A DNA stretch of 64,000 nt from Streptococcaceae bacterium (GTDB taxonomy: Bacteria; Bacillota; Bacilli; Lactobacillales; Streptococcaceae). The DNA is taken from the NCBI GenBank assembly GCA_902363395.1, contig CABIZZ010000001.1, forward strand, positions 1 to 64,000. Reading direction: 5' to 3'. Shown piece after piece: positions 40,701 to 50,174 of this stretch. The first letter of the stretch is position 1; every line of letters starts with the position of its first letter. Below the pieces are notes generated by a model. The model ran no database searches, was not told where the DNA came from, and was given only the letters and a program-made list of their open reading frames with translations. The position numbers and the translations under genes were made by a program.

Positions 40701-40741
40701 ACGACCTTCAATCGTTGAAGCAAACCACGACCTTCAATCGT
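40701..40741. repeat. two 15-bp direct repeats upstream of mnmA
   Basis: ACGACCTTCAATCGT occurs at 40701-40715 and again at 40727-40741 with a 26-bp period. They lie just before the mnmA ribosome binding site, within the probable 5' untranslated region. No known regulator is recognised. Confidence 0.7.
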
Positions 40742-40743
40742 GA

Positions 40744-41889
<1,146 letters not shown>

Positions 41890-41890
41890 A

Positions 41891-41918
41891 TTGACAAATT
41901 TTCTCAATTTGCTACAAT
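41891..41918 (+). promoter_or_regulatory. promoter of Nudix-mnmG
   Basis: TTGACA (41891-41896), a 16-bp spacer and TACAAT (41913-41918), directly after the mnmA stop codon. Confidence 0.78.
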
Positions 41919-41937
41919 AATAAAAGCAATAGAAGTG

Positions 41938-42000
41938 ATGGTCAAAGCTCATGGATGTTGCAGGCTTTTTTGTCCTGCACTTCTCAGAGTTTTGACTATT
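41938..42000 (+). other. structured leader upstream of the Nudix gene
   Basis: A nested hairpin is visible: outer GTCAAAGCTC pairs with GAGTTTTGAC, and inner TGCAGG pairs with CCTGCA around a T-rich loop. The poly-T lies in the loop, not after the stem, so it does not look like a simple terminator. The function is unknown. Confidence 0.55.
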
Positions 42001-42026
42001 TTTGTGTCGTTTCGAAAGGAAGTTAC

Positions 42027-42482
42027 ATGCAAGAACAGGATTTTCGGACCAAGTCAAACCAAACGGTTTTTGGTGTGAGAGCGACTGCTTTGATTGTAAA
42101 AGACAATCGCTTGTTAGTCGTAGAAGATGAGGATGGTTTTTATACAATCGGAGGTGCTATTCAAGTGGATGAAGCTACTGAAGATGCCGTAGTTCGAGAA
42201 GTAAAAGAGGAACTTGGGGTCGCATCTAGAGCGGTTCAGTTAGCTTTCATTGTTGAAAATCGCTTTGAACAAGCTGAGGTCCACTATCATAATATCGAGT
42301 TCCATTATTTAGTAGACTTACTAGAAGATGCACCGTTAACCATGCAAGAAGATGCGAAGCCATTACCTTGCCGGTGGCTTGCTTTAGATGAACTACATAC
42401 TGTAAATCTGAAGCCGGCATTTTTAAAAACCGCCTTACCAGATTGGGACGGACAGTTACGACACATCCATCTTAAAGAATAG
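42027..42482 (+). CDS. Nudix hydrolase
   Basis: The 151-residue protein carries the complete Nudix box ([18 protein letters not shown] followed by KEELGV, i.e. Gx5Ex7REVxEExGV) at about residues 47-70. It should hydrolyse a nucleoside diphosphate-linked substrate, but which one cannot be told. The ATG at 42027 has an AAAGGA ribosome binding site, and an in-frame extension into the leader is not credible. It lies 8 nt before mnmG. Confidence 0.9.
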   Translation: MQEQDFRTKSNQTVFGVRATALIVKDNRLLVVEDEDGFYTIGGAIQVDEATEDAVVREVKEELGVASRAVQLAFIVENRFEQAEVHYHNIEFHYLVDLLEDAPLTMQEDAKPLPCRWLALDELHTVNLKPAFLKTALPDWDGQLRHIHLKE

Positions 42483-42490
42483 GAGAAAAA

Positions 42491-44404
42491 ATGACTTATA
42501 ATTTTATAGAAGAATACGATATTATTGTAATTGGAGCGGGGCATGCAGGTGTAGAAGCCTCCCTTGCTGCGAGCCGAATGGGTTGTAAAGTTTTACTTGC
42601 AACCATCAATATAGAAATGTTGGCGTTTTTGCCATGTAATCCTTCGATTGGTGGTTCTGCAAAAGGGATTGTGGTTCGTGAGGTAGATGCTCTCGGTGGA
42701 GAGATGGCCAAGAATATTGACAAATCCTATATTCAGATGAAGATGTTGAATACAGGAAAGGGACCAGCGGTTCGTGCGCTTCGTGCTCAAGCAGATAAAG
42801 AGCTCTACTCTAAGGAAATGCGTAAGACAGTTGAGAACCAAGAAAACTTGACCCTTCGCCAAACCATGATCGATGAAATTTTGGTAGAAGATGGGAAGGT
42901 TATTGGTGTTCGAACTGCAACTCACCAAGAATATGGGGCCAAGGCTGTTATTGTCACGACTGGAACAGCTTTACGTGGAGAAATCATCATTGGGGATCTC
43001 AAGTATTCATCAGGCCCTAACCATAGCCTTGCTTCCATCAATTTGGCTGATAATCTCAAAAAATTAGGACTAGAAATTGGACGGTTCAAAACAGGTACGC
43101 CACCACGTGTAAAGGCATCGTCAATCAATTATGAAGAAACGGAAATTCAACCAGGTGATGAGAATCCAAATCACTTTTCTTACAATTCGCGTGACGAGGA
43201 TTATTTAAAGGATCAAATCCCTTGTTGGTTAACCTATACAAATAGTCAAAGCCACGAAATCATCAACAGCAATTTACACCGGGCCCCTATGTTTACAGGT
43301 GTTGTAAAGGGAGTTGGACCTCGCTATTGTCCATCTATTGAAGATAAGATTGTGCGCTTTGCGGACAAGGAACGCCACCAGCTCTTCCTAGAACCAGAAG
43401 GACGCAATACAGAAGAAGTCTATGTCCAAGGCTTGTCAACCAGTTTACCAGAGGATGTGCAACGAGATCTTGTTCATTCTATTAAGGGATTGGAGAATGC
43501 TGAGATGATGCGAACGGGTTATGCAATTGAGTATGATATGGTCCTTCCACATCAATTGCGGGCAACTTTAGAAACCAAGAAAATCTCAGGTCTCTTTACC
43601 GCAGGCCAAACCAACGGAACATCTGGTTATGAAGAAGCTGCTGGCCAAGGAATTGTTGCAGGGATTAATGCGACGCTGAAAATCCAAGGAAAACCAGAGC
43701 TCATCTTGAAGCGGAGTGATGGTTATATTGGGGTCATGATCGATGACTTGGTAACCAAAGGGACAGTTGAACCCTATCGTCTGTTGACTAGTCGTGCTGA
43801 GTATCGTTTGATTCTTCGTCATGATAATGCAGATATGCGCTTGACAGAAATCGGGCGTAAAGTGGGTCTAGTGGATGACGAACGTTGGGCACGTTTTGAA
43901 ACCAAGAAGTATCAGTTTGAAAATGAAATGAAGCGCCTTGACAGTATCAAGCTAAAACCTGTAAAGGAAACGAACGAGAAGGTGGCAGCGCTAGGCTTTA
44001 AACCATTGACAGATGCTGTCACAGCCAAAGAATTCTTGAGAAGACCAGAAGTATCTTATCAAGATGTTGTCAACTTTATCGGACCAGCTGCTGAAGAACT
44101 AGATGATAAGATTATCGAGCTGATTGAAACGGAAATTAAGTACGAGGGTTATATCTCAAAAGCTTTAGATCAGGTTGAAAAAATGAAGCGAATGGAAGAA
44201 AAACGAATTCCTGCCAATATTGACTGGGATGATATTGACTCCATCGCAACAGAAGCTCGTCAAAAATTCAAATTGATTAATCCAGAAACGATTGGTCAAG
44301 CTAGCCGGATTTCAGGTGTCAACCCAGCTGACATTTCTATCTTGATGGTGTATCTTGAAGGCAAGAGTCGGAGCATTTCTAAGAATCAAGAAAAAGAATC
44401 CTAA
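42491..44404 (+). CDS. mnmG: tRNA uridine-5-carboxymethylaminomethyl modification enzyme MnmG (GidA)
   Basis: MnmG, with MnmE, adds the cmnm5 group to U34 of tRNAs. The 637-residue protein has an N-terminal FAD-binding [10 protein letters not shown] motif, [11 protein letters not shown], and the C-terminal GidA-associated domain. Its neighbour mnmA thiolates the same base. Confidence 0.97.
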   Translation: MTYNFIEEYDIIVIGAGHAGVEASLAASRMGCKVLLATINIEMLAFLPCNPSIGGSAKGIVVREVDALGGEMAKNIDKSYIQMKMLNTGKGPAVRALRAQADKELYSKEMRKTVENQENLTLRQTMIDEILVEDGKVIGVRTATHQEYGAKAVIVTTGTALRGEIIIGDLKYSSGPNHSLASINLADNLKKLGLEIGRFKTGTPPRVKASSINYEETEIQPGDENPNHFSYNSRDEDYLKDQIPCWLTYTNSQSHEIINSNLHRAPMFTGVVKGVGPRYCPSIEDKIVRFADKERHQLFLEPEGRNTEEVYVQGLSTSLPEDVQRDLVHSIKGLENAEMMRTGYAIEYDMVLPHQLRATLETKKISGLFTAGQTNGTSGYEEAAGQGIVAGINATLKIQGKPELILKRSDGYIGVMIDDLVTKGTVEPYRLLTSRAEYRLILRHDNADMRLTEIGRKVGLVDDERWARFETKKYQFENEMKRLDSIKLKPVKETNEKVAALGFKPLTDAVTAKEFLRRPEVSYQDVVNFIGPAAEELDDKIIELIETEIKYEGYISKALDQVEKMKRMEEKRIPANIDWDDIDSIATEARQKFKLINPETIGQASRISGVNPADISILMVYLEGKSRSISKNQEKES

Positions 44405-44419
44405 CTTATTAGGATGTAA

Positions 44420-44456
44420 ATATGTGGAAGAAGTAGCCAAATAGCTACTTCTTTTC
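44420..44456 (+). terminator. terminator of mnmG
   Basis: GAAGTAGC-CAAAT-AGCTACTTC followed by TTTTC. Confidence 0.85.
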
Positions 44457-44617
44457 TTGTTTTACTGTATATTTACAATAGTGTAAATATACTTTACGCC
44501 GTTTGACAAATGAGCGACCGGACCTTTATCCCTGTCAGCTTTTTCTTTGGTGGAAAGGCTTGACGGACCTCGCTTTTTCTTATGTTTTATGGTATAATGG
44601 CCCAACAGAGGTTTATG

Positions 44618-46594
44618 ATGAAAAAATTTCGTATGACTCCTATCCATTATTGTATGGTAGGTTTGTTAGCATTTATTATATTAGCCATCAGTTCCAGATT
44701 ATTGGGTGGCACAATTGCAAATTTATTTGTGATTCTGTTGATTCTTTCCGGTGTCATCTATCTCTTTCTTCATCAATTAAAGCAAGTAGAATTGGATGAG
44801 CTAGAACAAATTCAATATGTCAATCATCAGGCTGAAAATGGATTGGCCTCGCTACTGGATAAAATGCCAGTTGGTGTAATCAAGGTAAACGGTGAAACCA
44901 ATGAAGTTGAATGGTTCAATCCTTATGCGGAGTTGATTTTCTCTACTGAGGATGGGCAATTCGATGTGGAATACCTCCAACAAGTGTTGGCGATTCCTTT
45001 TGAAGGGAAAGGCCATTATGCAACCATTGGAGATAAGAAATATTCTGTTTATCTAGATTCCCAGGCCAGTGTCGTTTATTTTTTTGATGCGTCTAGTGAG
45101 TATGAGGCCAACGTTGGTCTTGTAACGACTAGGCCAGTCATCGGGATTATGTCCGTAGACAACTATGATGATTTAGAAGATGTTGTATCTGATTCAGATA
45201 TCAGTAGCATCAATGGCTTTATTGCAAACTTTGTTGAAGAATTCTCGGAAAAATACCATATGTTTTACCGAAGAGTTGGGATGGATCGCTTTTATCTTTT
45301 TACCGACTATACCGTTCTTGAACAATTAATCGAATCTAAATTTTCTATTATTGACCAATTCCGTGAGGAAGCGAAAAATCGTGAATTACCCATTACGGTA
45401 AGTATGGGATTCTCATACGGAGATGGCAATCATGATGAAATTGGTAGAGTTGCTTTATCGAATCTAAACTTAGCTGAAGTCCGAGGGGGCGACCAAGCGG
45501 TTGTAAAAGAAAAAGATGAAGGCAAGGATCCTATTTTCTTTGGAGGTGGGACTGCTTCTGCTATTAAGCGCACCCGTACACGAACGCGTGCGATGATGAC
45601 AGCTATTTCCGAAAAAATTAAATCGGTTGATCAGGTATTTGTTGTTGGCCACAAAAAATTAGACATGGATGCTTTGGGGGCATCGATTGGGATGCAATTA
45701 TTTGCAAACAATATCAACGAACGCTCTTATGCAGTTTATGATGATACGTCTATGGCTCAGGATATCGAACGAGCGGTTGAAAAAATTCAATCAGATGGAG
45801 CGACTAAACTCGTAACGGTTTCAGATGCTCTACGGATGGTAACCGATCAATCCCTTTTGATTATGGTAGACCATTCGAAGACAGCTCTCACGCTTTCAAA
45901 TGATTTGTATGAGAAGTTTCACCAAGTCATTGTCATTGATCACCATAGACGGGATGAAGACTTTCCTGAAAATGCCATGATCACTTATATTGAAAGTGGC
46001 GCAAGTAGTGCAAGTGAGTTGGTTACGGAATTGCTTCAGTTCCAGAATTCTAAGAAGAACCGCTTGAATAAGATACAAGCCAGTGTTTTGATGGCTGGAA
46101 TTATGTTGGACACCAAAAATTTCTCTGTTCGCGTAACAAGCCGTACATTTGATGTAGCTAGTTATTTACGAAGCCGAGGTAGTGATAGTGTCCTCATCCA
46201 GGAAATTTCAGCTATTAACTTCGATGAGTACCGAGAAGTTAATGAGTTGATCCTAAATGGTCAAATGGTATTCCCACATATTATTGTGGCAACAGGAGCA
46301 CCAGATGTCCCTTATGGAACGGTTACTATTAGTAAAGCAGCCGATAGTATGTTGGCTATGTCTAAAATTGAAGCGACCTTTGTTATTGCTCTAAATGAAC
46401 AAGGAAGCATTTCCATTTCAGCTCGAAGCAGAAGCAAAGTCAACGTGCAAAAAATTATGGAGCAAATGGGAGGCGGAGGCCACTTTAATTCGGCGGCTTC
46501 TCAATTGACAGATGTAACCATCGATCAGGTTCGTACCCAGTTGATTGACTGTATTCAAGAAGAGGTCCAAAAGGATAAGGAGGAAAAAGAATGA
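44618..46594 (+). CDS. gdpP: cyclic-di-AMP phosphodiesterase GdpP/Pde1 (DHH-DHHA1)
   Basis: The enzyme hydrolyses c-di-AMP, an essential signal for turgor and wall homeostasis. The protein has about 658 residues from the ATG at 44618. It has two N-terminal membrane helices (about 8-50), a PAS-like domain, a degenerate GGDEF domain, the DHH motif ([11 protein letters not shown]), and DHHA1 with [10 protein letters not shown]. Longer in-frame starts at 44582 and 44615 exist. Homologues start MKKF. The stop overlaps rplI (ATGA). Confidence 0.95.
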   Translation: MKKFRMTPIHYCMVGLLAFIILAISSRLLGGTIANLFVILLILSGVIYLFLHQLKQVELDELEQIQYVNHQAENGLASLLDKMPVGVIKVNGETNEVEWFNPYAELIFSTEDGQFDVEYLQQVLAIPFEGKGHYATIGDKKYSVYLDSQASVVYFFDASSEYEANVGLVTTRPVIGIMSVDNYDDLEDVVSDSDISSINGFIANFVEEFSEKYHMFYRRVGMDRFYLFTDYTVLEQLIESKFSIIDQFREEAKNRELPITVSMGFSYGDGNHDEIGRVALSNLNLAEVRGGDQAVVKEKDEGKDPIFFGGGTASAIKRTRTRTRAMMTAISEKIKSVDQVFVVGHKKLDMDALGASIGMQLFANNINERSYAVYDDTSMAQDIERAVEKIQSDGATKLVTVSDALRMVTDQSLLIMVDHSKTALTLSNDLYEKFHQVIVIDHHRRDEDFPENAMITYIESGASSASELVTELLQFQNSKKNRLNKIQASVLMAGIMLDTKNFSVRVTSRTFDVASYLRSRGSDSVLIQEISAINFDEYREVNELILNGQMVFPHIIVATGAPDVPYGTVTISKAADSMLAMSKIEATFVIALNEQGSISISARSRSKVNVQKIMEQMGGGGHFNSAASQLTDVTIDQVRTQLIDCIQEEVQKDKEEKE

Positions 46595-47043
46595 AAGTTA
46601 TCTTTTTAGCAGATGTAAAAGGAAAAGGAAAAAAAGGGGAAATTAAAGAAGTCCCAACAGGTTATGCTCAAAACTTTTTGATTAAAAAGAATTTAGCCAA
46701 AGAAGCCAATGCCCAAGCGATTGGGGAGCTTCGCGGTAAGCAAAAATCTGAAGAAAAAGCCCATGCGGAACTAGTTGCAGAAGCGAAAAACATTCAAGCA
46801 AAATTAGCAGAAGAAACAACCGTTGTCCAATTTACAGAAAAAATTGGCCCTGATGGACGCACATTTGGTTCTATTACCAATAAAAAAATTGCAGAAGAAC
46901 TACAAAAGCAATTTGGGATCAAAATCGACAAGCGTCACATTCAAGTGGCTTCTCCAATTCGCTCTGTCGGCCTGATTGATGTGCCTGTTAAAATTTATCA
47001 GGATATTACAGGTATTATCCAAATTCGGGTAAACGAAGGTTAA
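46591..47043 (+). CDS. rplI: 50S ribosomal protein L9
   Basis: The 150-residue protein starts [20 protein letters not shown] with the family's [15 protein letters not shown] block, and has a helical connector and a C-terminal rRNA-binding lobe. It is coupled to gdpP by a 4-nt overlap, the conserved gdpP-rplI-dnaB order. Confidence 0.98.
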   Translation: MKVIFLADVKGKGKKGEIKEVPTGYAQNFLIKKNLAKEANAQAIGELRGKQKSEEKAHAELVAEAKNIQAKLAEETTVVQFTEKIGPDGRTFGSITNKKIAEELQKQFGIKIDKRHIQVASPIRSVGLIDVPVKIYQDITGIIQIRVNEG

Positions 47044-47067
47044 GTAAATCGTTAGAAAGGAATGACT

Positions 47068-48423
47068 ATGGCTGAGATAGGAGAATTAAGAACCCAGCCT
47101 CAAGATATCCAAGCAGAGCAATCTGTCTTAGGAGCCATCTTTATTGATGAGGGAAAACTGGTTTTTGTTCGTGAGTTTATTGAGCCAGCAGATTTCTTTA
47201 AATATGCCCATCGGTTAATTTTTAAGGCGATGATTGACCTTGCAGATAGGGGAGATGCTATCGATGCGACGACCGTTCGCAATATTTTAGATAGCCAAGG
47301 GGACTTGCAAAATATCGGTGGTCTCTCTTATCTAGCTGAAGTTATCAACTCTGTTCCGACCTCAGCCAATGCGGAATATTACGCAAAGATTGTTTCCGAA
47401 AAAGCGGTTCTAAGACGCTTGATTGCCCGTTTAACGGAGAGTATCAATCAAGCATATGATGGAGCAAGTCCGTCGGATGAGATTATTGCAGGTGCAGAAA
47501 AAGCCCTGATTGATGTCAGTGAAAATGCCAATCGAAGTGGTTTCAAGAATATCAAGGATGTCCTAAATATCAACTTTGGAAGTCTTGAAACTCGGTCATT
47601 ACAGACAACGGATATTACGGGGATTGCAACAGGTTATCGAGATCTTGACCATATGACAACAGGTCTTCATGAAGAAGAGTTGATTATTCTTGCGGCTCGT
47701 CCAGCGGTTGGTAAGACTGCCTTCGCTCTAAACATTGCCCAAAATATCGGAACCAAGTTGGATAAAACAGTCGCTATTTTCTCACTGGAAATGGGGGCTG
47801 AAAGTTTGGTGGACCGGATGTTGGCAGCAGAGGGCTTGATTGAGTCTCATTCTATTCGTACCGGTCAGTTGACAGATGATGAATGGCGGAAGTATGCTAT
47901 TGCCCAAGGAAATCTAGCCAATGCCAGCATTTATATAGATGATACTCCTGGTATTCGGATTACGGAAATTCGATCTCGTTCTAGAAAGTTAGCACAAGAA
48001 ACAGGTAATCTTGGCTTGATCCTTATCGACTACTTGCAGTTGATTACAGGGACTGGACGTGAAAACCGGCAACAGGAGGTCTCAGAAATCTCTCGTCAAT
48101 TAAAAATTTTGGCGAAAGAATTGAAGGTTCCTGTGATTGCCCTTAGTCAGCTATCTCGGGGAGTCGAACAACGACAAGATAAGCGTCCGGTTCTATCTGA
48201 TATCCGTGAATCAGGATCCATCGAGCAGGATGCAGATATTGTTGCCTTTCTATACCGTGATGACTATTATGAACGTGCAGGTGAGGAAGAAGAAGGCTTG
48301 CCGAATAACAAGGTTGAAGTCATTATTGAAAAAAACCGTTCAGGAGCGCGTGGAACAGTGGAGTTAATCTTCCAGAAAGAATATAATAAGTTCTCCAGCA
48401 TATCAAAGAGAGTAGAGGAATAA
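47068..48423 (+). CDS. dnaB: replicative DNA helicase DnaB
   Basis: This is the hexameric helicase of the replication fork. From the ATG at 47068 the protein has 451 residues, with an N-terminal primase-interaction domain, Walker A RPAVGKTAF, and the C-terminal RecA-like core with SQLSRGVEQR and SGSIEQDAD. GAAAGG upstream fits this start better than the ATG at 47062. In many Firmicutes the same protein is called DnaC. Confidence 0.97.
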   Translation: MAEIGELRTQPQDIQAEQSVLGAIFIDEGKLVFVREFIEPADFFKYAHRLIFKAMIDLADRGDAIDATTVRNILDSQGDLQNIGGLSYLAEVINSVPTSANAEYYAKIVSEKAVLRRLIARLTESINQAYDGASPSDEIIAGAEKALIDVSENANRSGFKNIKDVLNINFGSLETRSLQTTDITGIATGYRDLDHMTTGLHEEELIILAARPAVGKTAFALNIAQNIGTKLDKTVAIFSLEMGAESLVDRMLAAEGLIESHSIRTGQLTDDEWRKYAIAQGNLANASIYIDDTPGIRITEIRSRSRKLAQETGNLGLILIDYLQLITGTGRENRQQEVSEISRQLKILAKELKVPVIALSQLSRGVEQRQDKRPVLSDIRESGSIEQDADIVAFLYRDDYYERAGEEEEGLPNNKVEVIIEKNRSGARGTVELIFQKEYNKFSSISKRVEE

Positions 48424-48426
48424 TGG

Positions 48427-48699
48427 ATGAGTGATGCATTTACAGATGTAGCAAAAATGAAAAAAATCAAAGAAGAAATCAAGGCTCATGAAGGCCAAAT
48501 CGTGGAAATGACCTTGGAAAATGGTCGTAAACGTCAAAAAAATAAGTTTGGTCGATTAATTGAAGTCTATCCTTCTTTGTTTATTATTGAATACACTAAT
48601 GAAAACAGTTTACCTGGTGAACCAGCAACAACTTATGTCGAATCATATACTTACTCAGATATTTTAACTGAGAAAAATCTGATTCATTACTTAGACTAA
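48427..48699 (+). CDS. veg: Veg family protein
   Basis: The 90-residue protein shows the Veg-family core EIKAHEGQIVEMTLENGRKR followed by YPSLFIIEY. B. subtilis Veg affects biofilm formation and is highly expressed, but its mechanism is not settled. It follows dnaB by 3 nt and ends in a terminator at 48725-48754. Confidence 0.9.
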   Translation: MSDAFTDVAKMKKIKEEIKAHEGQIVEMTLENGRKRQKNKFGRLIEVYPSLFIIEYTNENSLPGEPATTYVESYTYSDILTEKNLIHYLD

Positions 48700-48724
48700 T
48701 CTAGCTAGGGTGAGCTAGAACTTC

Positions 48725-48754
48725 CAACCGTCTCTTCTTGGAGATGGTTTTTTT
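48725..48754 (+). terminator. terminator of veg
   Basis: AACCGTCTC / GAGATGGTT hairpin with T run. Confidence 0.85.
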
Positions 48755-49089
48755 GATATCCTGAACATATTATAAAGATTTGTTGTGTAAATTAATTGAC
48801 AAAGATGTCAATTTAACAATCATATCTGTCAATATTAGACAGGGGGATCTTTTGAAGAGAAGTCTCATCATTCTTTATATCACTAAAATAGAGGGGAACT
48901 TAGGAGGTTTTTAAAACAATCATGATTGACAAGTTGTAAAAAATGTGTAAATATTCCTGTAAACAGATAGGATAGGGAAGTGAATACATGTATATCTAAG
49001 TCAAAATATGTGATTTAGAAAGTTCTTAGCTAGAAAACCTCATTTTGCTTTTCATTTATAGAAAGAAATCAAAAAAATGAGAAAGCAAC
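48755..49089. other. gene-free stretch with several repeats and a WalR-like box
   Basis: No convincing reading frame is seen in these 335 bp. The stretch contains the inverted repeat ATTGACA/TGTCAAT (48795-48812), CTGTC/GACAG (48826-48842) with TGTCAAT repeated 21 bp apart, and TGTAAA-N5-TGTAAA (48935-48951), which fits the WalR consensus. A small untranslated RNA is possible but not shown. Confidence 0.45.
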
Positions 49090-49118
49090 TTTACAAGGGC
49101 TAGTATTAGTGGTATAAT
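49090..49118 (+). promoter_or_regulatory. promoter of rpsD
   Basis: TTTACA (49090-49095), a 17-bp spacer and TATAAT (49113-49118). A leader of about 155 nt follows. Confidence 0.82.
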
Positions 49119-49124
49119 AGAATT

Positions 49125-49279
49125 TGTGCGAAATGACAGCAGGACAAAATGAAGCTCGTCAACAGGAAGCCGGCTAGAAAAGTAACCTTTGCTGTTTGGG
49201 CGAAGGCTTTCTGAACGAATCAGGTTTGTCTAAAACGTTATTTCCTACAAAAAATTATTTTTATAGGAGGACATTTCAA
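49125..49279 (+). promoter_or_regulatory. long 5' leader of rpsD, possible S4 autoregulatory leader
   Basis: About 155 nt separate the promoter from the start codon. Short complementary segments such as GAAGCC/GGCTTTC suggest folding. In B. subtilis S4 represses its own monocistronic rpsD through the leader, so a similar role is plausible but unproved. Confidence 0.45.
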
Positions 49280-49891
49280 ATGTCACGTTATACAGGACCA
49301 TCTTGGAAACAATCTCGCCGTCTTGGCTTGTCACTTACAGGTACAGGTAAAGAATTGGCACGTCGTAACTACGTACCAGGTCAACACGGACCAAACAACC
49401 GTTCAAAATTGTCAGAATACGGTTTGCAATTAGCTGAAAAACAAAAACTTCGTTTCTCTTACGGACTTGGTGAAAAACAATTCCGTAACTTGTTCGTACA
49501 AGCTACTAAGATCAAAGAAGGAACTGTCGGTTTCAACTTCATGCTTCTTTTGGAACGTCGTTTGGATAACGTTGTTTACCGTCTTGGACTTGCGACTACT
49601 CGTCGTCAAGCTCGTCAATTCGTTAACCACGGTCATATCCTTGTTGACGGAAAACGCGTTGATATCCCTTCATACCGCGTAACTCCAGGTCAAGTGATCT
49701 CAGTTCGTGAAAAATCAGCTAAAGTTCCAGCTATCCTTGAAGCTGTTGAAGCAACTCTTGGACGTCCAGCATTCGTATCATTCGATGCTGAAAAATTGGA
49801 AGGTTCATTGACTCGCTTGCCAGAACGCGATGAAATCAACCCAGAAATCAACGAAGCACTTGTCGTTGAATTCTACAACAAAATGCTTTAA
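49280..49891 (+). CDS. rpsD: 30S ribosomal protein S4
   Basis: S4 initiates 30S assembly by binding 16S rRNA. The 203-residue protein starts [21 protein letters not shown], with a C-terminal S4 RNA-binding domain ([14 protein letters not shown]). Codon use is strongly biased, as expected for a ribosomal gene. TAGGAGG lies upstream of the ATG at 49280, so the 28-codon in-frame extension is rejected. Confidence 0.98.
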   Translation: MSRYTGPSWKQSRRLGLSLTGTGKELARRNYVPGQHGPNNRSKLSEYGLQLAEKQKLRFSYGLGEKQFRNLFVQATKIKEGTVGFNFMLLLERRLDNVVYRLGLATTRRQARQFVNHGHILVDGKRVDIPSYRVTPGQVISVREKSAKVPAILEAVEATLGRPAFVSFDAEKLEGSLTRLPERDEINPEINEALVVEFYNKML

Positions 49892-49910
49892 TTTCAAGAA
49901 AAAACTTGCA

Positions 49911-49938
49911 GAAAGCCTACAACAGTGGGCTTTTTGTT
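49911..49938 (+). terminator. terminator of rpsD
   Basis: AAAGCCTAC / GTGGGCTTTTT hairpin. A second hairpin with T run (CCGCCTGT ... AGGCGGTTTTT) follows at 50008-50034. Confidence 0.8.
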
Positions 49939-50082
49939 TTGTCTTCAATCCTCGATTTCTGGGTTTGTTCCCTTATTTGCTCCCTAAGTTTACTTCATAG
50001 AAAGAAATGTCCGCCTGTAAAAATAGGCGGTTTTTCTTTTACAAAATAAATAACAACTCTCCTAATTTGGAGATTTTTGTGA

Positions 50083-50148
50083 CCAAATACCTAAAATAAT
50101 AAACCAAATAGCGATTTTTTCTTCTCAGATAGTCCTTTTTGTTAAGAT
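50083..50148 (+). promoter_or_regulatory. ComE-type binding site and promoter of comAB
   Basis: CCAAATACC (50083-50091) and CCAAATAGC (50104-50112) are separated by exactly 12 bp, as at comC. A -10 box TAAGAT (50143-50148) starts 31 nt after the second half-site. This is within one base of the comC geometry. Confidence 0.82.
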
Positions 50149-50174
50149 GAAACAAACGATTGGAAAGGGTTCTT

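Noticed and set aside
44559..44598. TTGACG plus TATAAT as gdpP promoter
   Set aside because: The spacing is about 28 bp, too long for a standard promoter. The -10 box may be real, with another -35.
48843..48915. 21-codon frame starting TTGAAGAGAAG after GGGGG
   Set aside because: Very short, with a TTG start and no convincing peptide features; it could be checked by ribosome profiling but is not supported here.
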